Assembly: GCF_002256285.1 (NCBI RefSeq)
Contig: NZ_NKJE01000007.1
Location: 1-64,000, forward strand
Direction: 5' to 3'
DNA from: Flavobacterium sp. BFFFF1
GTDB taxonomy: Bacteria; Bacteroidota; Bacteroidia; Flavobacteriales; Flavobacteriaceae
Length of the DNA stretch: 64,000 bases
The notes beneath the pieces were generated by a model. The model was not told the origin of the DNA, ran no database searches, and worked only from the letters and a program-made list of their open reading frames with translations. The position numbers and the translations under genes were made by a program. Below are positions 9,775-18,431 of the stretch, one piece after another. Position 1 is the first letter of the stretch; every line of letters starts with the position of its first letter.

Positions 9775-11817
9775 ATGGAAAGAAGTTTTTCGCCCTATCG
9801 CTTTTTATGGCGCTCGATTTTGCTGGTATTATTGGCCTTTCAGCACCAGGCTTTTGCACAGCCATTCACGGACAGCAACCTGCCCATCGCCATCATCAAC
9901 ACCGACAACAACCAGGAAATTCCGGATGACCCCAGGATTTTCGGCAATATGAAAATTATTTACAGGGGAGAAGGCCTGCAAAATTATGTAACGGACCAAA
10001 ATACCCCGGCTTTCCTGAATTACAATGGCCGCATCGACATTGAAATACGCGGTTCGAGTTCACAGGATCTCCCAAAAAAACAATACGGCTTTTCCACAAA
10101 AATGTCGGACAACGTCACCAACAATAATGTCAGCCTGCTGGGCATGCCCGCAGAGAATGACTGGATCCTGAACAGCCTGGCATTTGACCCTTCGCTGATC
10201 CGGGATTACCTATCATACAACATCGCGCGCAGTTTGGGGAACTACGCCACGCGTACCGCCTACTGCGAAGTGGTCATCAATGGCCAGTACAAAGGTTTGT
10301 ACATTCTGCAGGAAAAGGTAAAAGCCGATTCAAGACGCGTCGACATCACCAAGATCAACAATACCCAAAACACTTTGCCCAATCTGAGCGGTGGCTACAT
10401 CACGAAATGCGACAAGACGACCGGCGGTGATCCTGTGGCCTGGACCATGCCCAACTACAATGGCTGGGGCACCGATTTTATCCATGAATTGCCAAAACCT
10501 GAAGACGTCACCACGCAGCAAAACAATTACATATTCAATTATTTCAACAATTTCCAGAACAGCGTTACGAATACGGCTGTGACCACGGGTTATCCTTCGA
10601 TGATCGACATTCCTTCGTTTATTGACTTTATATTGTCCAATGAATTGGGCAGCAATGCCGATGGCTACCAGCTCAGCACCTACTTCCACAAAGACCGCAA
10701 TGGGAAGTTGCGTGCGGGTCCCATATGGGATTTTAACCTGACGTATGGCAATGACCTTTTTATTTATGGTTTTGACCGAAGCCACTTTGACGTGTGGCAA
10801 TTTTCAGATGGCGGCAATGACGGCGCGAAATTCTGGACTGATTTGTTCAATGACCCCACGTTTAAGTGTTACCTGTCAAAGCGCTGGCATGAAGTCACCC
10901 AGCCAGGACAGCCGATGAACCTTACCACAATCAACAATTTTATAGACAACACCCTGTCCTATATCAGCGCCGCTGCAGTGCGCGAGAACAACCAATGGGG
11001 AACCATCCCTGATCTCGACACGGAAATCCTGACCATGAAGTTCTGGATCAACCAGCGGGTAACATGGATGACCAACCACATCGGCAGTTATTCCGATTGC
11101 AGCAATGTTGCCGTCCCCGCGTTGGTAATCAATAAAATCAACTACAACCCCAACACGAACGGCACCTTTACAAACAGCAATGACCAGGAGTTCATCGAAA
11201 TTAAAAATGCCGGAACTACAACTGTGAATTTAAACGGCATTTATTTCAAAGGAACGGGTTTTGTTTACCAATTCCCGGCGAACCAGACATTGTCTGCGAA
11301 TGCAAGCGTTTATATTGCGAGCAAATCTGCGGTATTTACCAGCCGTTATGGATTTGCTCCGTACGGCGAGTTCACCCGCAACCTATCAAACAACAACCAG
11401 GACCTGGTCTTGGCGGATGCGTTTGGCAATGTTATCGATCAGGTACACTATTATGACAGCGCACCGTGGCCCAATGCAGATGGCAATGGAAGCTTCCTGC
11501 AACTGACGAACACCGCGCTGGACAACAGCCTCGCTTCGAGCTGGACTGCGGTAAGCATGGCAACACTGGGGCTTGAGGCCCATGAAGAATTGGCCATTGC
11601 CGTTTTCCCAAATCCGGCGCATGATGTTTTAGCAGTAAACTCCGGCGAAGTGCTGTCGGCTATAGAAATCTATGATTTGGGCGGAAGGCGGGTCCAATCG
11701 TTTAAACCCAACACAAATACGGTGACAATAGACACTTCCCTGTTGTCTAACGGGTTGTATGTGCTAAAACTGCTTTCCGGCAACAAAACCAAAATTCAAA
11801 AATTTACCAAACAGTAA
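9775..11817 (+). CDS. CotH kinase-family protein with lamin-tail and T9SS type A sorting domains
   Basis: 680 residues. It begins with a signal peptide (hydrophobic SILLVLLAFQ, then QAFAQ). Residues about 80-430 form a CotH-like protein-kinase-fold domain, with EIRGSSSQ, KQYGFSTK, YKGLYILQEK and GPIWDFNLTYGN. Residues about 445-580 are a lamin-tail domain beginning VINKINYNP. Residues about 605-680 are the T9SS type A sorting domain (FPNPAHDVL, GLYVLKL). CotH proteins phosphorylate other proteins in spore coats; the secreted bacterial homologues are mostly uncharacterised. It should be exported to the cell surface or medium by T9SS. The following DUF885 gene starts two bases after this stop, so they form an operon. 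Confidence 0.93.
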   Translation: MERSFSPYRFLWRSILLVLLAFQHQAFAQPFTDSNLPIAIINTDNNQEIPDDPRIFGNMKIIYRGEGLQNYVTDQNTPAFLNYNGRIDIEIRGSSSQDLPKKQYGFSTKMSDNVTNNNVSLLGMPAENDWILNSLAFDPSLIRDYLSYNIARSLGNYATRTAYCEVVINGQYKGLYILQEKVKADSRRVDITKINNTQNTLPNLSGGYITKCDKTTGGDPVAWTMPNYNGWGTDFIHELPKPEDVTTQQNNYIFNYFNNFQNSVTNTAVTTGYPSMIDIPSFIDFILSNELGSNADGYQLSTYFHKDRNGKLRAGPIWDFNLTYGNDLFIYGFDRSHFDVWQFSDGGNDGAKFWTDLFNDPTFKCYLSKRWHEVTQPGQPMNLTTINNFIDNTLSYISAAAVRENNQWGTIPDLDTEILTMKFWINQRVTWMTNHIGSYSDCSNVAVPALVINKINYNPNTNGTFTNSNDQEFIEIKNAGTTTVNLNGIYFKGTGFVYQFPANQTLSANASVYIASKSAVFTSRYGFAPYGEFTRNLSNNNQDLVLADAFGNVIDQVHYYDSAPWPNADGNGSFLQLTNTALDNSLASSWTAVSMATLGLEAHEELAIAVFPNPAHDVLAVNSGEVLSAIEIYDLGGRRVQSFKPNTNTVTIDTSLLSNGLYVLKLLSGNKTKIQKFTKQ

Positions 11818-11818
11818 T

Positions 11819-13585
11819 ATGAGAAAAACAGCCGTGCTGGCCAGCATCATGCTGCTTACCATTTGTATGATCCATTGCAAAAAAGAAGCAGCAAAAATAG
11901 ATTTTACCGCCTTATGCAAAAACTACTTTGATGATAAGAACAAGCTGAATCCACTGGATGCGACACTCAACGGCCAAAACCAATTCAATGGTGACCTGGC
12001 TTTTGAAATGACTGATTCCCACCGGGCGAGCCAAAAGGCATTTTTTGAAAAATACGACGGTGCCCTTGCCGGCATCGACGAATCGGAATTAACAGCCGAA
12101 GAAAAAATCAGCTATGGCATCATGAAATGGGAGGTGGGTATTGGTCGGGAGATGCTGAAATACCCCACGAACCTGCTTCCGCTGAACCAGTTTACCGGAA
12201 CGCACCTCACGATGGGTCAGTTTGCAGGAGGCACGAGCGCACAGCCGTTTAAAACGGAAAAGGACTACCGCGATTTCCTGAGCCGGATGGGTAAATTTTC
12301 GGCTTGGATTGATTCGGCGATGGTCTACATGAAAAAAGGTATTGAAAAAGGATATGTGTTGCCAAAGGCACTGACCGTTAAGGTCATCCCCCAGTTTGAG
12401 GAACTGATTACGTCCAGGGCGGAGGACAATCTCTATTATTCCGCCATTAAAACAATGCCTGCATCATTTTCTGCAGATGTTAAAAAAGACCTGGCTGGAA
12501 AATATGCCGAAGCCATCACCAAAAAGCTCGTGCCGCAGTTTGTAAAAATCACGCAGTACTTAAAAACCGACTACCTTGCGGCATCAAGGACGTCAAGCGG
12601 CATCAACAGCCTGCCGATGGGCAGGGAAACCTATGCCGCACTGGCAAAGCAATGGACCACTACTGAAAAAACGCCGGAAGCGATTCATGCGCTGGGATTA
12701 CAGGAGGTCGCACTGCTAAAATCAGAAATGGAAGAAGTGAAAAAACAGGTCGGATTTAAAGGTAGCCTGAAGGATTTTATGAATGAGATCCGCAACAGCA
12801 AACACCTGATGCCTTTCACCGCTCCGGAGCAGGTGCTCGCCCATTTTGATTCGATTTACAAAAGAATCCAACCGAATATTGGCAAATTATTCTCTGTACA
12901 GCCCAAAACGCCATTTGAGATCAGGCGCACTGAAGCGTTCCGGGAGAAAAGCGCCAGTCCCGAATATATACCGGGTTCCGCAGACGGTTCCAGGCCAGGC
13001 ATCTTTTACGTACCGGTGCCGGACGCGAGGACTTACAATACACTCGAGGATGAAGACGTATTTTTGCATGAAGCGATACCCGGGCACCATTTCCAAATCT
13101 CCATACAGCAGGAAAACACAGCGTTGCCTGACTTCAGGAAATTCAATTGGTTTGGCGCTTACGGCGAAGGCTGGGCATTGTATACGGAGAGCCTGGGCAA
13201 AGAACTTGGCGTTTACACAGATCCGTATCAGTATTTAGGCATGCTGAACGACGAGATGCACCGCGCCATACGGCTCGTTGTCGATACCGGAATCCATTCC
13301 AAGGGCTGGACGAGGGAGCAGGCGATACAATATTCGCTCGACAATGAAGGGGAAAGTGTTGCCACCATCACCTCGGAAATTGAGCGTTATATGGCGATTC
13401 CCGGGCAGGCATTGTCTTATAAAATCGGGCAGTTAAAGATTATTGAGTTGCGTGAACGCGCTAAAAAGAAACTGGGCAAGACGTTCGATATCCGTGAATT
13501 CCACAAGAAAATCCTGGAATCGGGCGTGATGCCATTGGCGTTGCTGGAACAGAAAATGGATGCTTGGATGAACGGGCAGCGGTAG
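11819..13585 (+). CDS. DUF885 family putative metallo-carboxypeptidase lipoprotein
   Basis: 588 residues. The N-terminus is a lipoprotein signal with Cys20 (LTICMIHC) and should be anchored in the envelope facing the periplasm or surface. The DUF885 core carries the zinc-binding H417-E-A-I-P-G-H-H motif and a downstream E450-G-W-A-L-Y-T-E, the pattern of this family of predicted zinc carboxypeptidases. Substrate is unknown. The ATG lies one base after the CotH-protein stop, implying co-transcription and coupled translation. Length is normal for the family. Confidence 0.92.
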   Translation: MRKTAVLASIMLLTICMIHCKKEAAKIDFTALCKNYFDDKNKLNPLDATLNGQNQFNGDLAFEMTDSHRASQKAFFEKYDGALAGIDESELTAEEKISYGIMKWEVGIGREMLKYPTNLLPLNQFTGTHLTMGQFAGGTSAQPFKTEKDYRDFLSRMGKFSAWIDSAMVYMKKGIEKGYVLPKALTVKVIPQFEELITSRAEDNLYYSAIKTMPASFSADVKKDLAGKYAEAITKKLVPQFVKITQYLKTDYLAASRTSSGINSLPMGRETYAALAKQWTTTEKTPEAIHALGLQEVALLKSEMEEVKKQVGFKGSLKDFMNEIRNSKHLMPFTAPEQVLAHFDSIYKRIQPNIGKLFSVQPKTPFEIRRTEAFREKSASPEYIPGSADGSRPGIFYVPVPDARTYNTLEDEDVFLHEAIPGHHFQISIQQENTALPDFRKFNWFGAYGEGWALYTESLGKELGVYTDPYQYLGMLNDEMHRAIRLVVDTGIHSKGWTREQAIQYSLDNEGESVATITSEIERYMAIPGQALSYKIGQLKIIELRERAKKKLGKTFDIREFHKKILESGVMPLALLEQKMDAWMNGQR

Positions 13586-13806
13586 TATGGCCCATTGGAG
13601 TCAGCACGTTCCATCCGGGCGGATGTGCCAGTCCCTAAGCGTCGGGAGCAGCGGCAGCCTGCAGCTTCGTCAGGATGACGAGGCGGGAATTACAGCGGAT
13701 AACCCGGCCCGCAGGGTGAGCCCGCTATCAATAGGCAGTCACAGCAAACAGCCGTCACTTTTGTAAAAATTAACTTTGCTTTAGAAAAAAAGGTGCAGAT
13801 AAGGGT
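13586..13806. other. Gene-free gap with a degenerate repeat half-site
   Basis: No coding potential is seen. Around 13694-13733 the text AGCGGATAACCCGGCCCGCAGG resembles one end of the repeat at 55279-55355 and the stretch at 42361-42390. This suggests a decayed copy of the dispersed palindromic repeat. No terminator was recognised after the DUF885 gene. Confidence 0.45.
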
Positions 13807-13814
13807 TAAATTTG
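13807..13814 (+). promoter_or_regulatory. -7 promoter element of the MscS-like gene
   Basis: TAAATTTG matches TAnnTTTG. The predicted transcription start near 13820 rules out the TTG start at 13819 and favours the ATG at 13840 over the ATG at 13828, which would leave almost no leader. Confidence 0.5.
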
Positions 13815-13839
13815 CGCCTTGAAAAAAATGATTTTAACT

Positions 13840-14661
13840 ATGACCCTTACTCCGGAATACATTACCAGTTACACCGATAAAATCGGCAGGGCACTCGCCG
13901 ATTATACCCCCCGCCTGATTTCAGCATTTGCTGTGCTGATCATTGGAATATACGCCATCCGCATTGTCAAAAGGATTGTACAGAAGATTATGATAAAGCG
14001 TGAGTTTGAGCCCACGCTTTCGAAATTCCTGGCCGATATTTTAATATGGGCGCTGCGCATCCTTTTGTTTGTCGTTTTTATCACCAGGCTTGGCGTAGAA
14101 ACCTCGGCATTTGTGGCGATTTTAGGTGCGGGTGGACTCGCCATCGGTTTGTCACTCCAGGGCTCGATGTCAAATTTCGCGGGTGGCATGCTGATTATCG
14201 TGTTCAAGCCTTTCCGCGTAGGCGATACGATTGAGGCACAGGGTGTGATTGGGACCGTTTCAGAAATACAGATTTTTGTGACGAAACTGTTGACGGGCAA
14301 CAACCAGACGATTTTTATCCCGAACGGCGCTTTGTCAAACAATACGATCATCAATTATTCGATGGCGGGAACACGCAGGGCGGATTTAATTTTTTCGATT
14401 GCGTATGATGCCGACCTCAAGCGCACCAAAGAAATCATCCATTCGGTTTTGAAAGCCAACGAAAAAGTTCTAAAACAGCCCGAAGCGGCAGTCGTTGTGA
14501 CGGACCTCACGGACAATTCGGTGCGGCTCGCCATCCGACCATGGGCCACCAATGCGGATTATGGTTTGATGGTTTCGGAAGTACTCGAAGAAGTGAAATT
14601 AGCTTTACAGCTTGCCGGTATTGAAACGCAGCCTTTTGTGAAAGAGTCGTCGAAGAAATAG
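13840..14661 (+). CDS. Small mechanosensitive ion channel (MscS family)
   Basis: About 273 residues from ATG 13840 (ATG 13828 is possible). Three N-terminal transmembrane helices are visible. The third contains the glycine/alanine-rich pore helix GAGGLAIGLSLQGSMSNFAGG, the hallmark of MscS. The beta domain follows with RVGDTIEAQGVIGTV and IPNGALSNNTIINYS. It is a tension-gated inner-membrane channel that releases solutes on hypo-osmotic shock. The gene is monocistronic, with its own promoter element and a strong terminator. Confidence 0.92.
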   Translation: MTLTPEYITSYTDKIGRALADYTPRLISAFAVLIIGIYAIRIVKRIVQKIMIKREFEPTLSKFLADILIWALRILLFVVFITRLGVETSAFVAILGAGGLAIGLSLQGSMSNFAGGMLIIVFKPFRVGDTIEAQGVIGTVSEIQIFVTKLLTGNNQTIFIPNGALSNNTIINYSMAGTRRADLIFSIAYDADLKRTKEIIHSVLKANEKVLKQPEAAVVVTDLTDNSVRLAIRPWATNADYGLMVSEVLEEVKLALQLAGIETQPFVKESSKK

Positions 14662-14684
14662 ACAGCATGCTGTCAACAATGGTA

Positions 14685-14712
14685 AAGCTTCCCCTTGCGG
14701 AAGCTTTTTTGT
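14685..14712 (+). terminator. Terminator after MscS-like gene
   Basis: AAGCTTCC and GGAAGCTT form a perfect 8-bp stem with a 6-base loop, followed by T6. Confidence 0.9.
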
Positions 14713-14756
14713 TTACCAGCCACACGTCAACCAACATCACCTGTAATCCTGCACAT

Positions 14757-15503
14757 TCACTCCCCGGTCAGAAAAGCCCGAACCATCCTACACGGATGCA
14801 GCTCGCGGCTGTTCAACGGAATGTTACCCGCACTACGGTCCTCACGATAATACCGAAGTGCCATTGTTACAAACACCAGATGCCCTGCAGGTAAAATAGC
14901 AGTCGTCCATGCCTGTGCCGGTACGACGGTTGAGGACCCGGATATGGAGACGCTAAATCTTTCGTCGTTTACAAACATACCACTGTGCGGATCTACCACT
15001 GTAACCATTACCCGGAGTTCAGTTCCCGATGCTTTAGGATGGGGGATCTTAAATGCCTCTGCAGAAGCGGTATCGGCCAGTGAAATGGCGAGTTTCCCAT
15101 CGGGAAGGCAAGTGATTTGCGGCGAAAGGGAGCTGTATTTCGCAAACGGGCTGTTGTGGTTAAACTCGAAACCTTCCAAAAGCGACAGGTCGCCGTCTGC
15201 CAGCCTGCGGTTTCCTTTTGTTACGGTAGTATTTGCCCTGACGGCTGCATAAACTGCAGCGGTAAACCTTTGGAACATCGTAACATCGGCGAGGTCCTGG
15301 AGTATGGGAAACAGCGCGGCACGGATGCATTTTGCAGTTTTGCTCGCCGCCCCAAATTCGGACGCCCCTGCTTTTGTTGCCGCTGCCTGCTTTACGTTTC
15401 CTTTACCCGGCTTGCTTTGCACAATGGGCTTGCCATTTAATATCCTGAAATACACAGGCCCTACTGCACCGGACAAATGGCCTTTTGCGTTGATTCTTGC
15501 CAT
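14757..15503 (-). CDS. Bacteroidota-restricted hypothetical protein
   Basis: 248 residues starting MARINAKGHLSGAVGPVYFR. I cannot assign a function. There is no signal peptide, membrane segment or known catalytic motif. The N-terminal third is basic and alanine-rich (KPGKGNVKQAAATKAGASEF). The rest alternates short hydrophobic strands and looks all-beta, with PAQAWTTAILPAGHLVF near the C-terminus. The start region (G-x-L-x-G-x-V-G-P-V-x-x-R) recalls a group of hypothetical proteins common in Flavobacteriaceae, possibly DUF6266-like, but that link is weak. The gene is alone, with an AT-rich 5' region full of inverted repeats, in a gap between a terminator and a tRNA gene. This suits an islet gene of accessory type. 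Confidence 0.7.
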   Translation of the reverse strand: MARINAKGHLSGAVGPVYFRILNGKPIVQSKPGKGNVKQAAATKAGASEFGAASKTAKCIRAALFPILQDLADVTMFQRFTAAVYAAVRANTTVTKGNRRLADGDLSLLEGFEFNHNSPFAKYSSLSPQITCLPDGKLAISLADTASAEAFKIPHPKASGTELRVMVTVVDPHSGMFVNDERFSVSISGSSTVVPAQAWTTAILPAGHLVFVTMALRYYREDRSAGNIPLNSRELHPCRMVRAFLTGE

Positions 15504-15845
15504 GGGTTGTTTTGTTTTAAAGAATAAAAATAATAAATATTTCTTTCATTTGTATTGGTGTTATTCATATTATATTGATATAGTGTAAGTATTTAAAATA
15601 TATTTTTAATAGTTACACTATACTAATATTATCCTTATACTATAATTACAATAAGTACGCCTATAGTATGAATATTGGGCCACGTCATTAAAAGTCCCTC
15701 AATAATCAAATGCATTCGGGAGCGATGGTTTGGGTTGGGTTCCTTATAGCGAAGTCTTTAGGCCAAAATGCCTTCATTAGTTTTGTTCGCACGTTTTTGT
15801 ACAAAACGGCAATGCGGCGCGCGCGGGGGTGAAACGCACGCAAGT
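15504..15845. other. Gene-free AT-rich region with paired inverted repeats
   Basis: No gene is seen. Two inverted repeats stand out. TAGTGTAA (15581-15588) pairs with TTACACTA (15613-15620), and ATACTATA (15637-15644) pairs with TATAGTAT (15662-15669). They sit just upstream of the hypothetical gene at 15503 and could be operators or hairpins. Near 15793 an imperfect palindrome CGTTTTTGTACAAAACG is visible, followed by a short GC-rich tract. Confidence 0.5.
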
Positions 15846-15995
15846 ATAACTTTTAGAAAAAGTATGGATTTTCCGTAAAATCAGGTCACCGAAAATTTGT
15901 ATTTTACCTTCAGGGAAGGGGCGGTTGTTTTCCCTACGAAACAATAGCATGCTTTCCTTACGGCAAACCCGTATATTTTGTTAAAGTTTTAGTGT
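15846..15995 (-). repeat. Structured intergenic element, copy A
   Basis: Read on the minus strand, it aligns with 43773-43927 (plus strand) over about 150 bp. Shared words in order are TTAACAAAAT-TACGGG, GTAGGGAA, CCCCTTCCCT, GGTAAAA, TACAAATTT and ACTTTTTCT. Three hairpins occur in order: TACGG/CCGTA (15959-15973), AGGGAA/TTCCCT (15912-15935) and GTAAAAT/ATTTTAC (15875-15907). The orientation given is arbitrary. It is either a structured RNA or a dispersed repeat. Confidence 0.65.
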
Positions 15996-16040
15996 TGTAT
16001 CGTGGCAAATAGTTTTACGTACTATTTATAGAACAGCATC

Positions 16041-16250
16041 AAAACAAAAAAGCTTCCCGTTTAGAGAAGCTTTTTCAGTGCGGATAACAGCCCCGAAGCG
16101 TCGGGGGAACCTATTTGCCTTGCGGATTGATTTCACATCTTTATAAAAACAAAAAAGCTTCCCGTTTAGAGAAGCTTTTTCAGTGCGGATAATAGCCCCG
16201 AAGCGTCGGGGGAACCTATTTGCCTCGCGGCTTGATTTCACATCTTTATA
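16041..16250 (-). repeat. Two 105-bp tandem units derived from the tRNA-Leu 3' end
   Basis: The block AAAACAAAAAAGCTTCCCG recurs at 16041, 16146 and 16251, an exact 105-bp period. On the minus strand each unit contains a degenerate tRNA-Leu 3' end (CGCRAGGCAAATAGGTTC, then a CCCCGA-CGCT-TCGGGG hairpin in place of the normal T arm, then TATCCGCA). It then has an intrinsic terminator AAGCTTCTC/GGGAAGCTT with a T tract. The third, upstream unit holds the real tRNA. The apparent 128-residue reading frame through this region is not a gene. Confidence 0.85.
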
Positions 16251-16288
16251 AAAACAAAAAAGCTTCCCGTATAGAGAAGCTTTTTCAG

Positions 16289-16370
16289 TGCGGATAATAG
16301 GACTCGAACCTACACGCCTTGCGGCACCAGATCCTAAGTCTGGCATGTCTACCAATTTCACCATATCCGC
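16289..16370 (-). tRNA. tRNA-Leu (anticodon UAG)
   Basis: 82 nt on the minus strand. The acceptor stem GCGGATA pairs with TATCCGC, with discriminator A. The anticodon stem CCAGA/TCTGG encloses CTTAGGA, giving anticodon UAG. A long variable arm, GTGCCGCAAGGCGT, marks a class II tRNA. The T loop is GGTTCGAGTCC. The CCA end is not encoded. An intrinsic terminator (about 16257-16285) follows directly, and then two duplicated 3'-end units. Confidence 0.95.
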
Positions 16371-16479
16371 GCAATTGTGGGTGCAAATATAAGCATAACT
16401 TCTAATCTGCAAAGAAATTTTTGAAAAAAAACTTTATACAGATTTTTTGTATTTTGGCTGTTCAAAAACACAAACCATT

Positions 16480-17868
16480 ATGGACAATATAAAATCATAT
16501 GTACAGCAGCACAAAGACCGCTTTATCAGCGAGTTGATCGATCTGCTGAAAATTCCTTCCGTCAGCGCCGATACCGCGTATTCACAGGATGTAATCGATA
16601 CTTCCGAAGCCGTAAAGGCCAGCCTTGAAAAAGCAGGCTGTGATTTTGTGGAGATTTGTGAGACACCAGGCTATCCCATCGTATACGGCGAAAAAACAAT
16701 TGATAAAAATCTGCCTACGGTTCTGGTATACGGGCATTATGACGTGCAGCCACCAGACCCGATGGATTTGTGGACTTCTCCCCCGTTTGAACCCGTGATC
16801 AAAAAAACAGAACTGCATCCAGAAGGCGCCATTTTTGCCCGCGGGGCCTGCGATGATAAAGGACAGATGTACATGCACGTAAAGGCATTGGAGTATATGG
16901 TACAATCCAATACACTGCCCTGCAACGTCAAATTCATGATTGAGGGCGAAGAGGAAGTCGGATCAAAAAGCCTGGGCTGGTTTGTCGAAAAGAACCAGGA
17001 AAAACTAAAATGCGACGTGATCCTGATTTCTGATACCGGGATGATTTCGAACCAACAGCCTTCTATTACGACAGGTTTGCGCGGATTGAGCTATGTGGAA
17101 GTGGAAGTGACCGGACCGAATCGCGACCTGCACTCAGGCCTTTATGGCGGCGCGGTTGCGAACCCCATCAATGTACTGGCGAAAATGATTGCGTCGCTGC
17201 ACGATGAAAACAACCACATCACCATCCCCGGCTTTTATGATAACGTAGAAGAACTCACCACCGAAGAGCGAGCCGAAATGGCAAAAGCGCCTTTTAATCT
17301 TGACAATTACAAGAAAGCTTTAGACCTGAACGATATTTATGGCGAGAAAGGCTATGTGACAAACGAACGCAACTCGATCCGCCCAACATTGGATGTCAAC
17401 GGCATTTGGGGCGGTTACACTGGCGAAGGCGCCAAAACAGTTATTGCGAGTAAAGCTTACGCAAAAATATCAATGCGCCTTGTCCCGCACCAGGATTGGG
17501 AAGAAATTACGGAATTATTCACGAAGCATTTTGAGAGCATTGCGCCATCGGGTGTGACGGTTAAAGTAAAACCGCACCATGGCGGACAGGGTTACGTGAC
17601 CCCGATTGACAGTATTGGATACCAGGCAGCGGCAAAGGCCTATGAAGAGAGTTTTGGGGTAAAACCCATTCCGGTGCGTTCCGGCGGAAGTATTCCTATT
17701 GTAGCACTATTTGAAAAAGAACTGAAAAGCAAGACCATCATGATGGGATTTGGCCTCGACAGCGATGCGATTCACTCGCCGAACGAGCATTTCGGGGTAT
17801 TCAATTACCTGAAAGGCATTGAAACGATTCCGCTTTTTTATAAATACTTTGTCGCACTTTCCAAATAA
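16480..17868 (+). CDS. M20 family dipeptidase / metallopeptidase
   Basis: 462 residues from ATG 16480, a cytoplasmic zinc peptidase of the M20 (ArgE/DapE/CPG2) family, likely a dipeptidase. Metal ligand motifs are all present: the His of YGHYDVQPPDP, the bridging Asp of RGACDDKGQ, the catalytic/ligand Glu pair of EGEEEVGS, the Asp of ISDTGM and the final His of HSPNEHFG. The lid/dimerisation domain includes RDLHSGLYGGAVANP, typical of dipeptidases in this family. The upstream in-frame extension is rejected because it reads into promoter-like sequence. The stop is three bases before the next ATG, so the following TonB-domain gene is probably co-transcribed. Confidence 0.93.
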   Translation: MDNIKSYVQQHKDRFISELIDLLKIPSVSADTAYSQDVIDTSEAVKASLEKAGCDFVEICETPGYPIVYGEKTIDKNLPTVLVYGHYDVQPPDPMDLWTSPPFEPVIKKTELHPEGAIFARGACDDKGQMYMHVKALEYMVQSNTLPCNVKFMIEGEEEVGSKSLGWFVEKNQEKLKCDVILISDTGMISNQQPSITTGLRGLSYVEVEVTGPNRDLHSGLYGGAVANPINVLAKMIASLHDENNHITIPGFYDNVEELTTEERAEMAKAPFNLDNYKKALDLNDIYGEKGYVTNERNSIRPTLDVNGIWGGYTGEGAKTVIASKAYAKISMRLVPHQDWEEITELFTKHFESIAPSGVTVKVKPHHGGQGYVTPIDSIGYQAAAKAYEESFGVKPIPVRSGGSIPIVALFEKELKSKTIMMGFGLDSDAIHSPNEHFGVFNYLKGIETIPLFYKYFVALSK

Positions 17869-17870
17869 CG

Positions 17871-18326
17871 ATGAAAAACCTATTGCTATCGTTATCGCTG
17901 TTGCTATCGTTGACGGCTTTATCACAGGAAAAAGGCATTGAAACCGAAATCGCTAATGCCAGCTTCCAGACAGTACCGGAAACGGACAATACCATTTACA
18001 ATACGCCAGAATTACGCCCCGAATTTCCCGGTGGGATTACCGCGTTCTTACAGTTCGTCAGTACGAGATTCGTTACCCCCGCCACTACCGAAGCAATAAA
18101 TGGAAATCTCCTGGTGACCTTCGTCATAGAAAAAGATGGCACGTTGACGGACATCAAAGTGCTCCGCGATTTGGGTTTTGGCACCGGACAGGAAGCTGTT
18201 CGTGTGTTACAACAAAGTCCAAAATGGAAGGCTGGGATACAAAACGGAAGGCCTGTTAGGACGAGATTTAGTTTGCCGATAAGAATTGTGACCACCCCAG
18301 ACACGCCGGCAGAGACAGGAAAATAA
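17871..18326 (+). CDS. Small periplasmic protein with TonB C-terminal domain
   Basis: 151 residues. A signal peptide (LLLSLSLLLSLTALSQ) is followed by one TonB C-domain, about residues 50-140, with FPGGITAF, LVTFVIEKDG and SPKWKAGIQNGRPV. True TonB proteins need an N-terminal membrane anchor and proline-rich linker; neither is present, so this should be a free periplasmic or envelope protein. It may contact outer-membrane receptors or act as a sensor domain. Two larger proteins with the same C-domain follow within 5 kb (19411 and 20952). Confidence 0.85.
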   Translation: MKNLLLSLSLLLSLTALSQEKGIETEIANASFQTVPETDNTIYNTPELRPEFPGGITAFLQFVSTRFVTPATTEAINGNLLVTFVIEKDGTLTDIKVLRDLGFGTGQEAVRVLQQSPKWKAGIQNGRPVRTRFSLPIRIVTTPDTPAETGK

Positions 18327-18340
18327 GCTGTACAACTAAA

Positions 18341-18368
18341 AAATCCGTTCCTTCAACGGATTTTTTTT
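18341..18368 (+). terminator. Terminator after TonB-domain gene
   Basis: AAATCCGTT and AACGGATTT pair perfectly around CCTTC and are followed by T5. Confidence 0.9.
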
Positions 18369-18431
18369 ATTTTCATTCCAACCATTTGCTTCTTAGGCGG
18401 CATCTAACAAGAAAACCTAATTTTTATACCG

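Noticed and set aside
16041..16370. CRISPR-like regular array
   Set aside because: Only three units with a 105-bp period, no unique spacers and no cas genes; the units are tRNA 3'-end duplications.
16026..16412. Minus-strand reading frame of 128 codons
   Set aside because: It runs through tRNA-Leu and the 105-bp tandem repeats; its repeated protein words are translated terminators.
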